A DNA stretch of 64,000 nt. Origin: Nymphaea colorata. Taxonomy: Eukaryota > Streptophyta > Magnoliopsida > Nymphaeales > Nymphaeaceae. The position numbers and the translations under genes are program-made. Below are positions 33,001 to 44,359 of this stretch, one piece after another; within the stretch, counting starts at the first letter, position 1, and every line of letters begins with the position of its first letter. Location: positions 35,269,115 through 35,333,114 of the forward strand of contig NC_045138.2 in assembly GCF_008831285.2 (NCBI RefSeq). Reading direction: 5' to 3'. The notes under the pieces were generated by a model, which searched no databases, was not told where the DNA came from, and saw only the letters and a list, made by a program, of their open reading frames with translations.

Positions 33001-36000
33001 ATAACTAGTACTGAACATCACAAATGAACAGAAGTAACAGTAGGTCAGAAATATCTATGTTTGTCCAGGAGACTTAGTGTGATCAACTGGATAGATCGCA
33101 CTAAGCCCTTGTAAGGTGAAAGAGTGCAAACCGAAACGGGAAGCTGAAGGAGACAAGCTGGGTCACAATAGAATCAAAAGTTTGCTGCTTTTTCTTCTTT
33201 TTACGCCCCATCAAAGCTCACCACCAATTCTTTAGGTAAAAAGAGGCGTATGATTCATGTGCCAACAAGTTCATATGCCAATTTAATGAAAGAACAACTA
33301 TAAGGGTACCGAAGCTGACTCGCCTTCAGCGGCTGTGTTTGTTATTAACTTGTGGGGCACTTGGGCTGCACTTCAACCCTTCACTGTTCTTGGACTTTAG
33401 CGATGCCAGTTGATGTCATGAATCCATCAAAGCTACGCCAAAGATTTGATATGGTCGTCTTTTTGCAAAAAAAAAAACAAACACACGGTAGGGGCATAAT
33501 GAACTACCATTACTTTGAGCTCCATAGGCCTGATGCTGCATATGGTCCCAACTTACAATCACTCCTTTCGTTTTTGACAAATATACAATTTAAAAGTAGC
33601 ATGTTGCTTATCAAATCACGTCTTTCCATGTTCTCCGCAATCAAGTGCGAATCAATATGCCATGAATTTGTTTAAAAATCCACGGGGCCCTGGCCGACGA
33701 CGGGCTGAGGGGTGTAACCACCCACTGATGAATTGCTAAGAGTTGGTGAGGATGAAATGACCTTAAGATTTTAAAATAACAAAAAGCAAAACAGAAGGGG
33801 AAAAAGAGAAACTTTGATGGCCCGAAACAAATGAGCAAAACAGTGCGGCACTGCTTTTGCAGCTTATGCTTTCCCAGAAAACACATAATTAATAAGTTAA
33901 AACACATGGAATAAAATAACAAATAAGAAAACATGCTTACACAATTTAGGGAGGAACTTTAAAGAGTCAATTTGATTACTTTCCACTCATCACTCACTGT
34001 CAATTTGTTTCCTTCGTTCCTGAATCTGATATTGCTCGTTAAAGCACTCGCAACAGGGCAACGGCAGCAAGAATAATTCTTGTTATTTTCAGCAAGCGCA
34101 AGCGCGCTTTAGCTAGATCGCTTCATGCCCCATAGTTGGTTCTTTTGATCATTCGGACTCCCAACAATTTGAACAGTATGACTATGATGGTCAAGCAAGC
34201 CAGCATTTCTTTCCCTACCAAGCGTGGAAAAGCAGATCTGCTTCCGTGCAAACTATATGATCTCTTCAAGCTTGCAATTAGAAAGCAGAGCATTGAGCAC
34301 GCGTGTCTCCAAACATATTCGATAATCGAAGATCATGCATGAAAAGTTTTTTCACTTGGAGCACCATGCACTGATAGGATGCCTCTCAACAGCCACGTTC
34401 TCGTCCAGGCTTCGAAAAAATGGCAAATTTGCATGGGATTTCGAGTGAGAATGTGAAGCTTAAGATCCACACGGTGTCAGTAGACATGTACTGGAATTAT
34501 GGGACGAGAGTTGGTCGGTTGAGGGCCTCGAAAGCTGGAATACTGGACATGAATAAATTTTGAACATCCATGTCTTTTCCCGATAGAAAATTAAGAATGG
34601 CGATAAAAGTCCTTTTCCTTTTGAATAAATATTCATGCAACAACCAAGGATAAAACGCAATTTATAACTTGGTCCCAGGCAGACCATGCACCATTAGGTT
34701 TGAGATCGTCGGCCGTAATTTCTCAATATTAATTAAGTCCGTTCAGAGGAACTGTACGGACGAAATCTAGATGTTAAATATATTCGAGTAATTAACTATA
34801 ACACAGTTTGTTTTGTTTTCAGTAGAACAGGAAATGAAAGGAAGCGCGCGGCCAATCGATGTAGTGGAGATAAAACTAATAAAAGGTGGCCTCCTAGCTA
34901 GGGTAGGATCAAGATATATGTGAAACTGGGCAAATGATGATTCATGCAATGGAAGCCAAAAATAATTAATTGTTGTTAACGCTTATATTGGCCGCTAACT
35001 TGGAACCAGCACTTAGTTAATGCCCACAATATCTTCTTGAGGAGACAACATGTTGCGAGAACAAAGATGTGCTAATTAAGTTGCTTTTGTGATCTGCTGC
35101 CCTTAATTAATCAACAATATTCTTCTTTCAGGTCTCCATCCACTAACATGGAAAATATAACCAAAAGCAAAAGCACTTAGCACGTTCGATAGTCAAATGT
35201 GGGCTCCCTATATCAAGGAATTATGCAAAGCTTGTATATCTAGTGCATGGATTCCTTACTTTCTTGTACATTTTCTTTTAAAGCGATTAATTTGAAGTCT
35301 AGTGGCCGCTTTTGCTGAAATCAGCAGGGACAGACCCATCGCGGATTCCGCCGAACATTAAGTTGTTAAGTGCGATACATTCCTCCGACGCTAAAGGACT
35401 CGACGAAGAGTTTGGCATCTAACATCGAGTCAATTAGAAGTTAAAGTAGAGATCGAGTCGATACAGAAGTCGTTGGGGCATCTGCGGATTTTACCCAATG
35501 GTTGACTAAATGAGTTAACGTTTCTGGTGGCCAAGCAAGTAACAAATAAGCACCAGCAAACACGATGGCTGTGGTCGGAGAAACTCAACCATTTGCCGCA
35601 AAAGGCACACGTACCCTCTGTCTTCTAACCTTGAGTCAATACCCATTGGTTGAGATCATATGCTGAAAAAAGCAGTGCACGAATATTTATTTTGTAATTG
35701 TAATGTGGCAAAAGTAGGAAATTTTTTTAAGTATTGGGAGAGGCGGAATTATGGACGCGGGGAATATATGAAGGAAAAGTTGAAGTGGTGGTTTTGGAAG
35801 ATTATTGTCCTCGCTTTCATTTTTAAACTATATATATCGTGTGGTGGTAGATTTTGTTTGCCTGATAGTGACCCTTGTGCTAGCTTTTATGGTGATGATA
35901 ATTCTGTGCATGCTTGGAGATTGTATCAGGTGAAGCTTTTGACCCTTCAAACCGACTCCCCTCTAAAGTGGTTTTTAGTCCATCTTTGCTACCCTTTTCA

Positions 36001-36710
36001 GAACGTTCGTTTAGTTGGCCATGAGGAGATTTTGCAGATATGAGTTGGAAAATGGAGGCTCTCGCGAGACCCGCTGTGTTATCAAGCATCACTTCAAGCG
36101 CCTGCAGTTTGGTTTTCTACTAACTGATAAACAAAATACATAGCATCTGCCGCCTCGCCTTCAACCAAGTTCAGTTATTCACAGAGACCACGTTGGTTGG
36201 TTTAATTTGAAGTACTCGGGACACTTGCTAGCCAGAACAAATATGCGGGAAAAGCTTTGTACCCGACCAGTGAAGCACCCAACTGCTGCCCCTCCCGGAC
36301 AACTGGTTCTGGTGCAGCTTACAGTATATAGATAGGAATTAGGATGAAGAATGTATATAAACTGTCGTCTACGGACTTAACTTCTACCATACGAGAGAGA
36401 GGGAGATAGAATGTTCACTTAAACGGTTTACCACACACACACATATATATATATATATTCTTCGCTGATAACTTGGTTTGTTTCATGATAACTAGTATAT
36501 ATACCATATCAATTTAAATTGAAATCCAATATGGTTGGATCGAAATCAACGTACGGTGCATGATTGTTATAGAACTAAGCATGTCAAATCACAAGCATTT
36601 CAATATGTTGCGGTCGATCCTACACATAAAATTGTAAGCAGAAAAGTTAGCTGGATATATGTCATACATGAGTCAACTTTTGACCTGGAAACTAGATATA
36701 TGGAGATCTG
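30075..36710. other. Long intergenic region without a supported gene
   Basis: The first few hundred bases are probably GASA 3' UTR. 31816-32241 (minus) is an unexpectedly GC-balanced open frame of 141 codons without a recognised domain. 32763-32846 (plus) is a short exon-like segment (ATKEERYKKMHQLL ... YDPNM, flanked by tag and gtaact). 35660-36043 is open for 127 codons, without a domain. The remainder is AT-rich with short A or T runs (33468-33478). I found no tRNA, terminal repeats or transposase motifs. Confidence 0.45.
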
Positions 36711-36879
<169 letters not shown>

Positions 36880-37234
36880 AAGGAAAGACATGCATGCAAG
36901 GAATGAAATAGAAAGTTGTTCCTTAGAGAGGAGGTGACATTGTACTCATCCCAATCCCAAATCACCACCAACAGATGAAAAAAGCAGGAATCAGACCGGT
37001 TAAAGTAGACAAGTGCCCATCGGCACCATTATGGCGGGTCCACCTTCCCCCTCCCCTCTGACCTTCGCTAAATTCTATATTCCTGTTACCCATCGCTCAA
37101 TCCCTAAAACTGTAAACTGACGCCACATCTCGCTTTCTCCTCTACATTATTTGTCGTTATTCTTCATCGAAATTACCAACACAGAGAGAGAGAGTGAGTG
37201 AGAGAGAGAGAGACTCCCAGACACTTCTCTCTAC

Positions 37235-37244
37235 TTTATATAAA
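37235..37244 (+). promoter_or_regulatory. Putative TATA box of the MIF gene
   Basis: TTTATATAAA follows a GA-rich stretch (about 37183-37212) and lies 215 bases upstream of the chosen start codon. The GA repeats just before it are typical of plant core promoters. Inferred only. Confidence 0.4.
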
Positions 37245-37458
37245 GCCCAAGGCTTTCAATGACGGGGTGAGTCATGCAGCAAATATCCTCGAAATTAACT
37301 TGGAGCTTCTCATCCAACCTATGCCAATAGCTGGTTTATTTCATCCTCCATCTCAATTTCAAAGGAGACCCAAGAACGCAACTTGTCCTTTATCGGAGAA
37401 TCAGGTTTCTCAGGGCGGACCAACCAACGGCCATAGACTCCTCCTCCCTTATAATAAC

Positions 37459-37746
37459 ATGAGGTCTCAAGAATCCCAAAAGCTGAATGGGGAGTCACCG
37501 ATGAAGAAAGCCAACGTCTCCACTGCTAAGAAGGGAGTCAGGTACAGGGAATGCAGGAAGAATCACGCTGCCAGTATTGGCGGCTATGCGGTTGATGGCT
37601 GCAGGGAATTCATGGCTAGTGGGGAGGAAGGAACAAGCGGCGCTCTCAAATGCGCTGCTTGCAGCTGCCACAGGAGTTTCCACAGGCGGGAGGCTGAAGA
37701 AGAGAGCTTTTGCGACTGTTCTTCGAAAACTACTGCAAAGAAATGA
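37459..37746 (+). CDS. MIF: Mini zinc finger protein (ZF-HD dimerisation domain only)
   Basis: Intronless frame of 95 residues from ATG 37459, or 81 from ATG 37501. The ZF-HD zinc finger spans roughly residues 27-77: [20 protein letters not shown], then [12 protein letters not shown], then [16 protein letters not shown]. It has the Cys/His pairs and the invariant GGYAVDGC core. There is no homeodomain, and the protein stops shortly after the finger ([11 protein letters not shown]). That defines MIF proteins, which form inactive heterodimers with full-length ZF-HD transcription factors and affect hormone responses. The frame stays open upstream to 37198, so an N-terminal extension from ATG 37321 or earlier cannot be excluded. 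Family members are near 90 residues, which favours the start used here. Confidence 0.9.
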   Translation: MRSQESQKLNGESPMKKANVSTAKKGVRYRECRKNHAASIGGYAVDGCREFMASGEEGTSGALKCAACSCHRSFHRREAEEESFCDCSSKTTAKK

Positions 37747-38600
37747 ATGGTCGGAGTGCACTCCGTTCTTGCTCTTTTTATATCTGAAATCTTGTTTGGC
37801 AAGTAAGTCTGGTCGTAAAAGTGAATAAGCTGTGGATTAATTTGGCGTCTATATCATGGCTGTGGTATATATGTTTCGCTGTTTAATTATGGCCCTATCA
37901 ATTATGTGAATTAGACTTCCATGGTCTTCTGCTTCTTGTCATGCAGGAACTGAAGTTCGTAACTAATGAGAAAAAGGTCGTGGATAGCTTTTTAACTTTG
38001 GGTCTGTGGTCATATAAAAGTGGCGGTAATAAAAATTCTACAATTGGACAGTTAAAAAATTGACCTTTCATGTCTCGTAAGGTATCTGCAAAGCTACGAA
38101 TTTATCATAAGGCTAGGTGAATGTGCAGTTTTCCTGATGTCGCTCATGTTTCTATGTCTGTTACACTCATATGCTGGCTCCTTTTATGTGTCCAAAACAC
38201 TTAGCAGATCTTGTCGTGTTGGTTATCGGATGGTTTTGACAAATAAGGAATGTATCTTGCTTCGACGATTTTTAGCCTGCTTCCATCGCTTGTAAAAGGT
38301 TCCTCTTATTTGCACCAACTCAGGCTGTCAGGCACCATTTTATGATCTCGTCCAATTTGGGTTAACTTCCTGTTTACATGCATACATATCTACAAAAAAC
38401 AAAGGGCTAGTTTTACATCTATAGAAGAGGTTTCGTCTGATATTGTGCTATACTAAATGATCAGTTTCTGCGTTGTATAATCTATTCAGCTCCCTGAATG
38501 GTCGACGAAACGAACTCGTGCTTAATTAGTATTATCTTCTTCTTCCGTTTCGCTGTTCATATCTTATCCTCGAAGCGTTATATGGTGTCGCTAATTACTC

Positions 38601-38641
<41 letters not shown>

Positions 38642-40271
38642 TGTATCAAGGAAGACAGGGCCAAAGAGCCTGTAATTGGTTTCTCTTGAAATTTCACTGT
38701 CAGCAAGAAGGTTAATGCGCAGGAATTCTATCTCACGGTGCTGACGGTACTACGTAATATTTGTTACTTGATATGAATAATAGTTATGTCAATGTTTTGT
38801 GGGTAAACTGGAAGGGTCTTGGATCAAGGATCATATAATATAGGATTGACCGCAAAACACAGACTCGTTTGTTAAAAGGTAAACCAGTGACGCAGAAAAG
38901 GGAAAAGGAACGAGAGAAGAAGCCCAGTTGGTGGGAGAAATAGGAGATCCCTTGTCTTTATTAACATTTTTTAGCCAACAAGAATAAATTAAGTTGCACA
39001 CGAATTCAGTAAATGATGCATTTAAAAGGCAGAAATTCTGGTAAATAGTAAGCATGCATGCCATCTTCAATCGAGATGCCCTTGAACTGGAAATCAAGTA
39101 AATCAAAAAGAGAGAGAGTCGATCGAGTCATTTCAAAGTGCTCAAAACTTTCCGTCTCCTCTGGCCCATGCATGAGTGCACTTGTTAACTTTTTCCCCAC
39201 CTTAAGGGGTGCGGGCGTTAAAGGTGTATGTTGTTTAATTGGCAATGGGGAGCAGAGCAATATTAGCTGTGGATTCTTCCATTTGGTCAGTAAAAAAAAC
39301 TTAAGATGTTGTTCATCTTCTGTCTGTTACAAGCTGGCAAGTGTTTCCTTTCCTCGGTTCAGTAAATTTTCAAACGCTACAGAGTGTCGGCCCATATCGC
39401 GTTCGCGTACGTTGGGGCCATGTCTGGCTGGCGCTGGCCTATCCACCCTCATTAATTTAATTGGCTACCGATCACCTGGCCGCTCCACTCTTTACAACTG
39501 ATCAATACTTCAAAAGACAGTAGTTGGCTCTACAAATTAATTTAGTAATTGGCTTCCCTACCTTTGAGTCATATATATATATATATATATATATGTGCAG
39601 GGGAGGATTGGACTCTTGCCATTTGTTATAATTGTGAATTCTCGTGAAAATAAATAAGAACTTGAGAGAGATCGAAAGCTATATACAATTCTGTTCCCTT
39701 TTCACCCTATTTGGATGCACGAAGGATTCGATAAGGATGAACATTCAAAAGCCGGCCGAAATTTTCTAGAATTTTAAAGGGCCACATTAATAATCATATC
39801 TAGACATCCCAGTCAACCAAACCGCACACATTCCTAGGTCATGAACAGCGTATGCAGATCACATCTATATGGTTATAAGTTCTAACTAATAAACTTTTTT
39901 TTAAAAAAAAAAAAAAAAGAAAGCTAACTAATTAGAAAATGGATTGTGGAGTGTCATTGCACCAACAATATCTCCACCTTGAGCTGTTGACCTGTTCGAG
40001 GAGGGTCGGTCGGACCGTATACGCAACCATCGAACGCACTGGGGTATGTGCTTATATTTCCGATTGTAGTACTGACGTGTAATTGTCAACCTGCTTAAAG
40101 TAAGGTTGTGATGCAACCAAGCCAATCACAAGGCAAAGAACCTGCATAAGTTAAGGCCATATTATTTTGGTGGGCATCACCACAAATAAGGTCTAGTATA
40201 AGAGTCGGGGTTTTGGCTTTTAGCCAAGATGAAATACCCCGGATCCTGCTCATCCTAGATACTTACTTACA
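37747..40271. other. Intergenic region with AT microsatellites
   Basis: MIF 3' flank, then AT-rich DNA. (TA)n tracts lie at about 38608-38639 and 39571-39594, and an A-run at about 39903-39918. No gene or recognisable element; the open frame 39058-39501 has no domain. Confidence 0.5.
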
Positions 40272-40279
40272 CCCACACC

Positions 40280-40754
40280 TAGGGCTGCACGCTAGCCAAG
40301 TCCAGCCAGAGCTTGCTAGCTTGAGCTTGACTCAGCTCAAAAAACTTGAGCTCGAGCCGAGCTCCTTACAGCAAGCTCAAGCTCGACTCAACTACACAAA
40401 ATCGAGCTCAAACTCGACTAGTTTAACTCATTTAGGCGTGAATTCGTTTCATATTAACTTGCGTAAGCATTAACTCGTATAAGTGTTAACTTATATAACT
40501 CGTGTAACTTGTGAAAATTTGTTCTTACCCTAAAAGTTAAAACTGGTAAATTGGTTTTGGTAGTATTATGTAGAGTACTGGTTTGAGAGTAGAGTCGAGT
40601 AGAAATAAGTCGAGTTCCTGAAACTCGAACTCAACTCGTTTATCATTTCATGTATCGGCTCGTTTATAAACGAGTCGAGCACAAGCACGAGCCAAGTTTT
40701 TTTTTAGTGAGTTTGAGTTGAGCCTGAGTTGGCTCGACCCACTGTGCGGCCCTA
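40280..40754. mobile_element. hAT-type MITE
   Basis: 475 bp bounded by inverted ends TAGGGCTGCAC (left) and TAGGGCCGCAC (right, read inward), a 10 of 11 match. Flanks are CCCACACC (40272-40279) and CCCACAAC (40755-40762), an 8-bp duplication with one mismatch. Subterminal regions on both sides are full of GAGCTCGAG/CTCGAGC-type motifs in both orientations. It has no coding capacity. Ends, duplication length and motif clustering fit a non-autonomous hAT element. Its TIR is not the same as that of the 5.7-kb hAT at 7708-13408. Confidence 0.82.
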
Positions 40755-40762
40755 CCCACAAC

Positions 40763-41309
40763 ATTTGGACTGTTCAAGGTGTTCCTTGTTTTCCCTCACA
40801 TGGAAAGGGTTCAAGATTTTAATCCTATGATCACTGCAGTGTTTACTCTGTCTTGCAAATGGCAGCAAGCACAACACTTGTAATAAGGATACATCCCAGG
40901 TACACCCAAACTTTAGAGCAAGCGACCAAAATCTTGGAGGCATAAGGGTGTTGGCTTTGAGAGGTTTTATGCCAACTCAGTTTCCCTTTAAGTAAACACT
41001 AAAAGGAACAAATAAAAAAAAAAAAAAAAAAGTTTCAGTTGCAAATTAGCATTCCATATGTCCAAAGTTAATTGGAAAAGTAAATCGCTTAGTCACTGAA
41101 AAACCTAAAATTTGTCCAAGGAACATGTAATTCGAACTACCAGATTGAAAGACATATTTCTCCTGCAAAAGGAAGCTTTTGTTTCTTGATCTGCATCCGA
41201 GCTACACTTCTCGTGAAAAGTAAGACCTTGAAACTTCCTTTGAGCATTTTTAGGTGACTTGATCGAGAAGACATAAGATTTGTTTTTGCGTCAAGTAACT
41301 GAAGAAGAG

Positions 41310-41340
<31 letters not shown>

Positions 41341-44300
41341 CTTGGGAACGATCTAATCGTAAAACTAACAACATATCCTTGTTGATGAGTCTCACATCCT
41401 CAATGTTGCTACAGAAGTTTTGCCTTCCCAATGTGCCGGTAAAGGAAGAATGAGGGTGGGAATCGATGGTCGGTGCGGGAAACCAATTTTCTCAGTTTAG
41501 CACATGCTGCATGCTTGGCTGTGACTTTACCGAATGAGGGCTGGCTTCTTCCCAGATGCCGTCCTGAGAACAAGATAATAATTATAATACATATCTCCAC
41601 ACGGTGCTCGTGCTCCCTGGGTTTTCGAAGAAGGAAAATCTGATTCGATGGGGAAATGTCCATGAACGGGGCACATGAAAGTTCCTTCTGGAAAACTGAT
41701 TGGTGACGACGGAATATTCTTAAGTCATGCTTTTGTTTCGAAAGGAAATAAAAAAAAAAAAATAGCGAACAATTTACCCAATTATGAAGCACGCTTAGGC
41801 ACACATATATCATGCGGTCAGAATATATCAAATCAACAATATATCAGACTCAAATCGGCTAAACATATGAAGAAATTCACAATAGCCAACATATTATATG
41901 CGAACCCCCCCCAGATGTATAAATGTTTCTGAAGTAGTATCAGTGGAGTGCATGAATTTCATCACAAATTCATACAAGCAGGAATCAGCGACCACACTGT
42001 TTCTCAAACCTGGGTTTGCAATTGCAACTGTTTTTGCGAAGGAATCGAGAACACAAAGGTAGAAATTAATGAAGCTTGCAAAATAAATTTGGACTATACA
42101 TGGAACTTTATATCCCTTCAGCCTTCTACCATTTAATTTCCTAAACCAAACAGCCAGAGTAAACCTAAACCATAAAAAGGACTTTGTGTGGTTCACATCT
42201 GACACCTAAGATATATTCAAGCCCGTCTACTTTATTTTGTATTGCAATGCAGAAAATGGGATCACTTTTCTGGATAGTTGGCTGAATTTCGCGTGTCGGT
42301 ATTATTGGGGTCCAAATGTTTATCAACGTTTTGCCTTGGCATCAGAAATTTCGGACCAGAATTTGTTGTATAACAGCATCTTCAATTAGGCTTAATTATT
42401 TTAACCATTCCATTAGATCCAGTACTAGAAGGTTCACTTGGGATTCAAATCCTACTCCTCTTGTCCGACCGATCTAATGGCTGTTTTTTAGTATTTCCAA
42501 CTTCTTCTCTGCTTTGCTTTTAAAAAAAAAAAAGACTTGAGGACCCCATCTCACATGCGTGCGCCCTGGATTGGGCTCACAGCGACGCATGATTTGATTT
42601 CTGCCTGTATGAATGAGCGACCTGACTAGCACGGCAACAAACCAAACTATTTTTGTGGTATTTCAACAAAGTTGTGGGTGACGTATAGGGTATAGCCAAT
42701 TAATTTATACTTTCCATCACAAAATTTTGAGTATGATAGACGACGAAGGCTCTCGAAGTAGCCGGGCTCCCACTCAAGGCTGCAGTCTTTCTCGACCAAG
42801 GTCGACGGCGACAGCCGGCCAAAATGAGGTACCTCATTTCCCATTTTCCGGTCAAACAGAGGGCTCGAAGCCCTCATCTCTGCCAAAGAGCTTCGACGCC
42901 CTCTGTTTTTTGCAGCGACAAATGGCGCTTTGCTTCTATTCTCGCCGGAAAGTCGACCTTCTTCCGGCGAGAGGGAGGATCTCGCTGTCGGATGTAGAGT
43001 ACTTTAAAAAAAAAAAACCGAATATAAGGCTTCATACCGTTGGAAATTACTTTAAACGAAGGACGTCGTTTGTGTTTTTGTGGGCAGATTCTGCAATTTA
43101 AAAAACGTTAAGAGGGTAGAAATCCGGAGGCCACAAAACCGTGTGCCTGTAAATGAAAACCGGCGGAAAGTTTACGGCCACTAAAACCGGGAATGTGAAA
43201 ACGACGGGCCACGGCCCGCCTCCTCCCCTAAGTCCAATTTAACAGGACCATCCCACCCAATTGCTTTATTACAACTCTACCGACTACAGAAAACCTACCC
43301 GCTGACACAAATCACTGAGCAATTTGATGCTGTTTCAGATTTCATAAGCATAAAATCTACACCGTTTTGTAACAGATGCAAGGGGGATTTACTCTACTTA
43401 TCTGCAAATGGAGAAAAAGCAAGAATGAGAAATGCAAATAATGACGAGGAGGTGGAGAAAATCTCGACGTCTGCTTGGATGGAGGGACGGCGGGAGGAAA
43501 ATGGTAATTGTCAATAAAATGAAAGAAAAAAAAAAAACTACAATTCAATGTAAGTCTAATTCTTCAAAAATTAGAAGAATTGAGATGAAAAGGTTGCTCA
43601 TTTTAATTATGTCTTTTACTTCATCTTCTTTTCCTCTCCATTTTTTTCCCTCCACTCAAACAAAGCCTGAAATATCGGATATCCATTACCGATGCCACTC
43701 TCTTCAACCAAAATGACATTTTTAGAGTATTTAAATGACACAAAACCAAGTTGCCTCAAAAATGAATTTCGAAAAAGCCTAGATTTCAAAAAGGATTGAG
43801 TAACTTGGTCTCCTTGATTATTCAGCAAAAATGGTGTTCACTTCATGTCATAAAACCGAGTTTTAAAGAACACTAGAAAACTACTTATTCACAAACACTA
43901 TTTTTTTAAAACAGGTGCCGTCCAGTCCAACTACACACATAGCAACGTCAATGGTTTGGATGTAATGGATCTATTTGCCATTTTCATGTGAGAGAGAGGG
44001 ATTGTAACCCTGGAACTGAAATTGCTGATGAATTTTAGTTACGGGCAGGTTCCGGCTTTCGTTCGTGAGTGGAGTGGCTGCTTTGCTTGGTCCCTTCGCT
44101 TGCCCGTGCATCATGTAGTTCGAACACGAGGCGTAGCTGACTCAGCCACCAACCAAACCAACGACCGTCCGTCTGCGTTCCCATCTGCTCTCCTTACCGT
44201 TTGCTTGGAACGGTGGTAGGTGGGTGGAGGGGGTAAGTTTAGTTTAGGCGGCCTCACCCTCCTGTACTTGCACCACCACTCTTTTGTTGGTCTCCTAAGG

Positions 44301-44359
44301 TATTCCTCGAATTCTACGGCTGCGAGCAAGCAAGGGAACAAGGAGACGGCGGCTGAGAG
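40763..44359. other. Intergenic region upstream of CBR1
   Basis: No gene recognised. It contains an uninterrupted run of 28 T at 41313-41340, A-runs near 41010-41030 and 41750-41761, and a cluster of four inverted repeats at 42792-42971 (listed separately). The last few hundred bases should hold the CBR1 promoter. No clear TATA box was chosen. Confidence 0.5.
42792..42971. repeat. Cluster of four short inverted repeats
   Basis: TCGACC-aa-GGTCGA (42792-42805); perfect 18-bp palindrome AAATGAGGTACCTCATTT (42822-42839); imperfect 18/19-nt arms AAACAGAGGGC(t)CGAAGC / GCTTCG(ac)GCCCTCTGTTT (42854-42871 with 42890-42908); and CTCGCCGGAA / TTCCGGCGAG (42941-42950 with 42962-42971). All lie within 180 bases, GC-richer than the flanks. 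No coding frame or transposon ends explain them. Confidence 0.75.

Noticed and set aside
35660-36043. 127-codon open frame
   Set aside because: Starts in AT-rich DNA, no domain or conserved motif recognised, no splice or promoter context.
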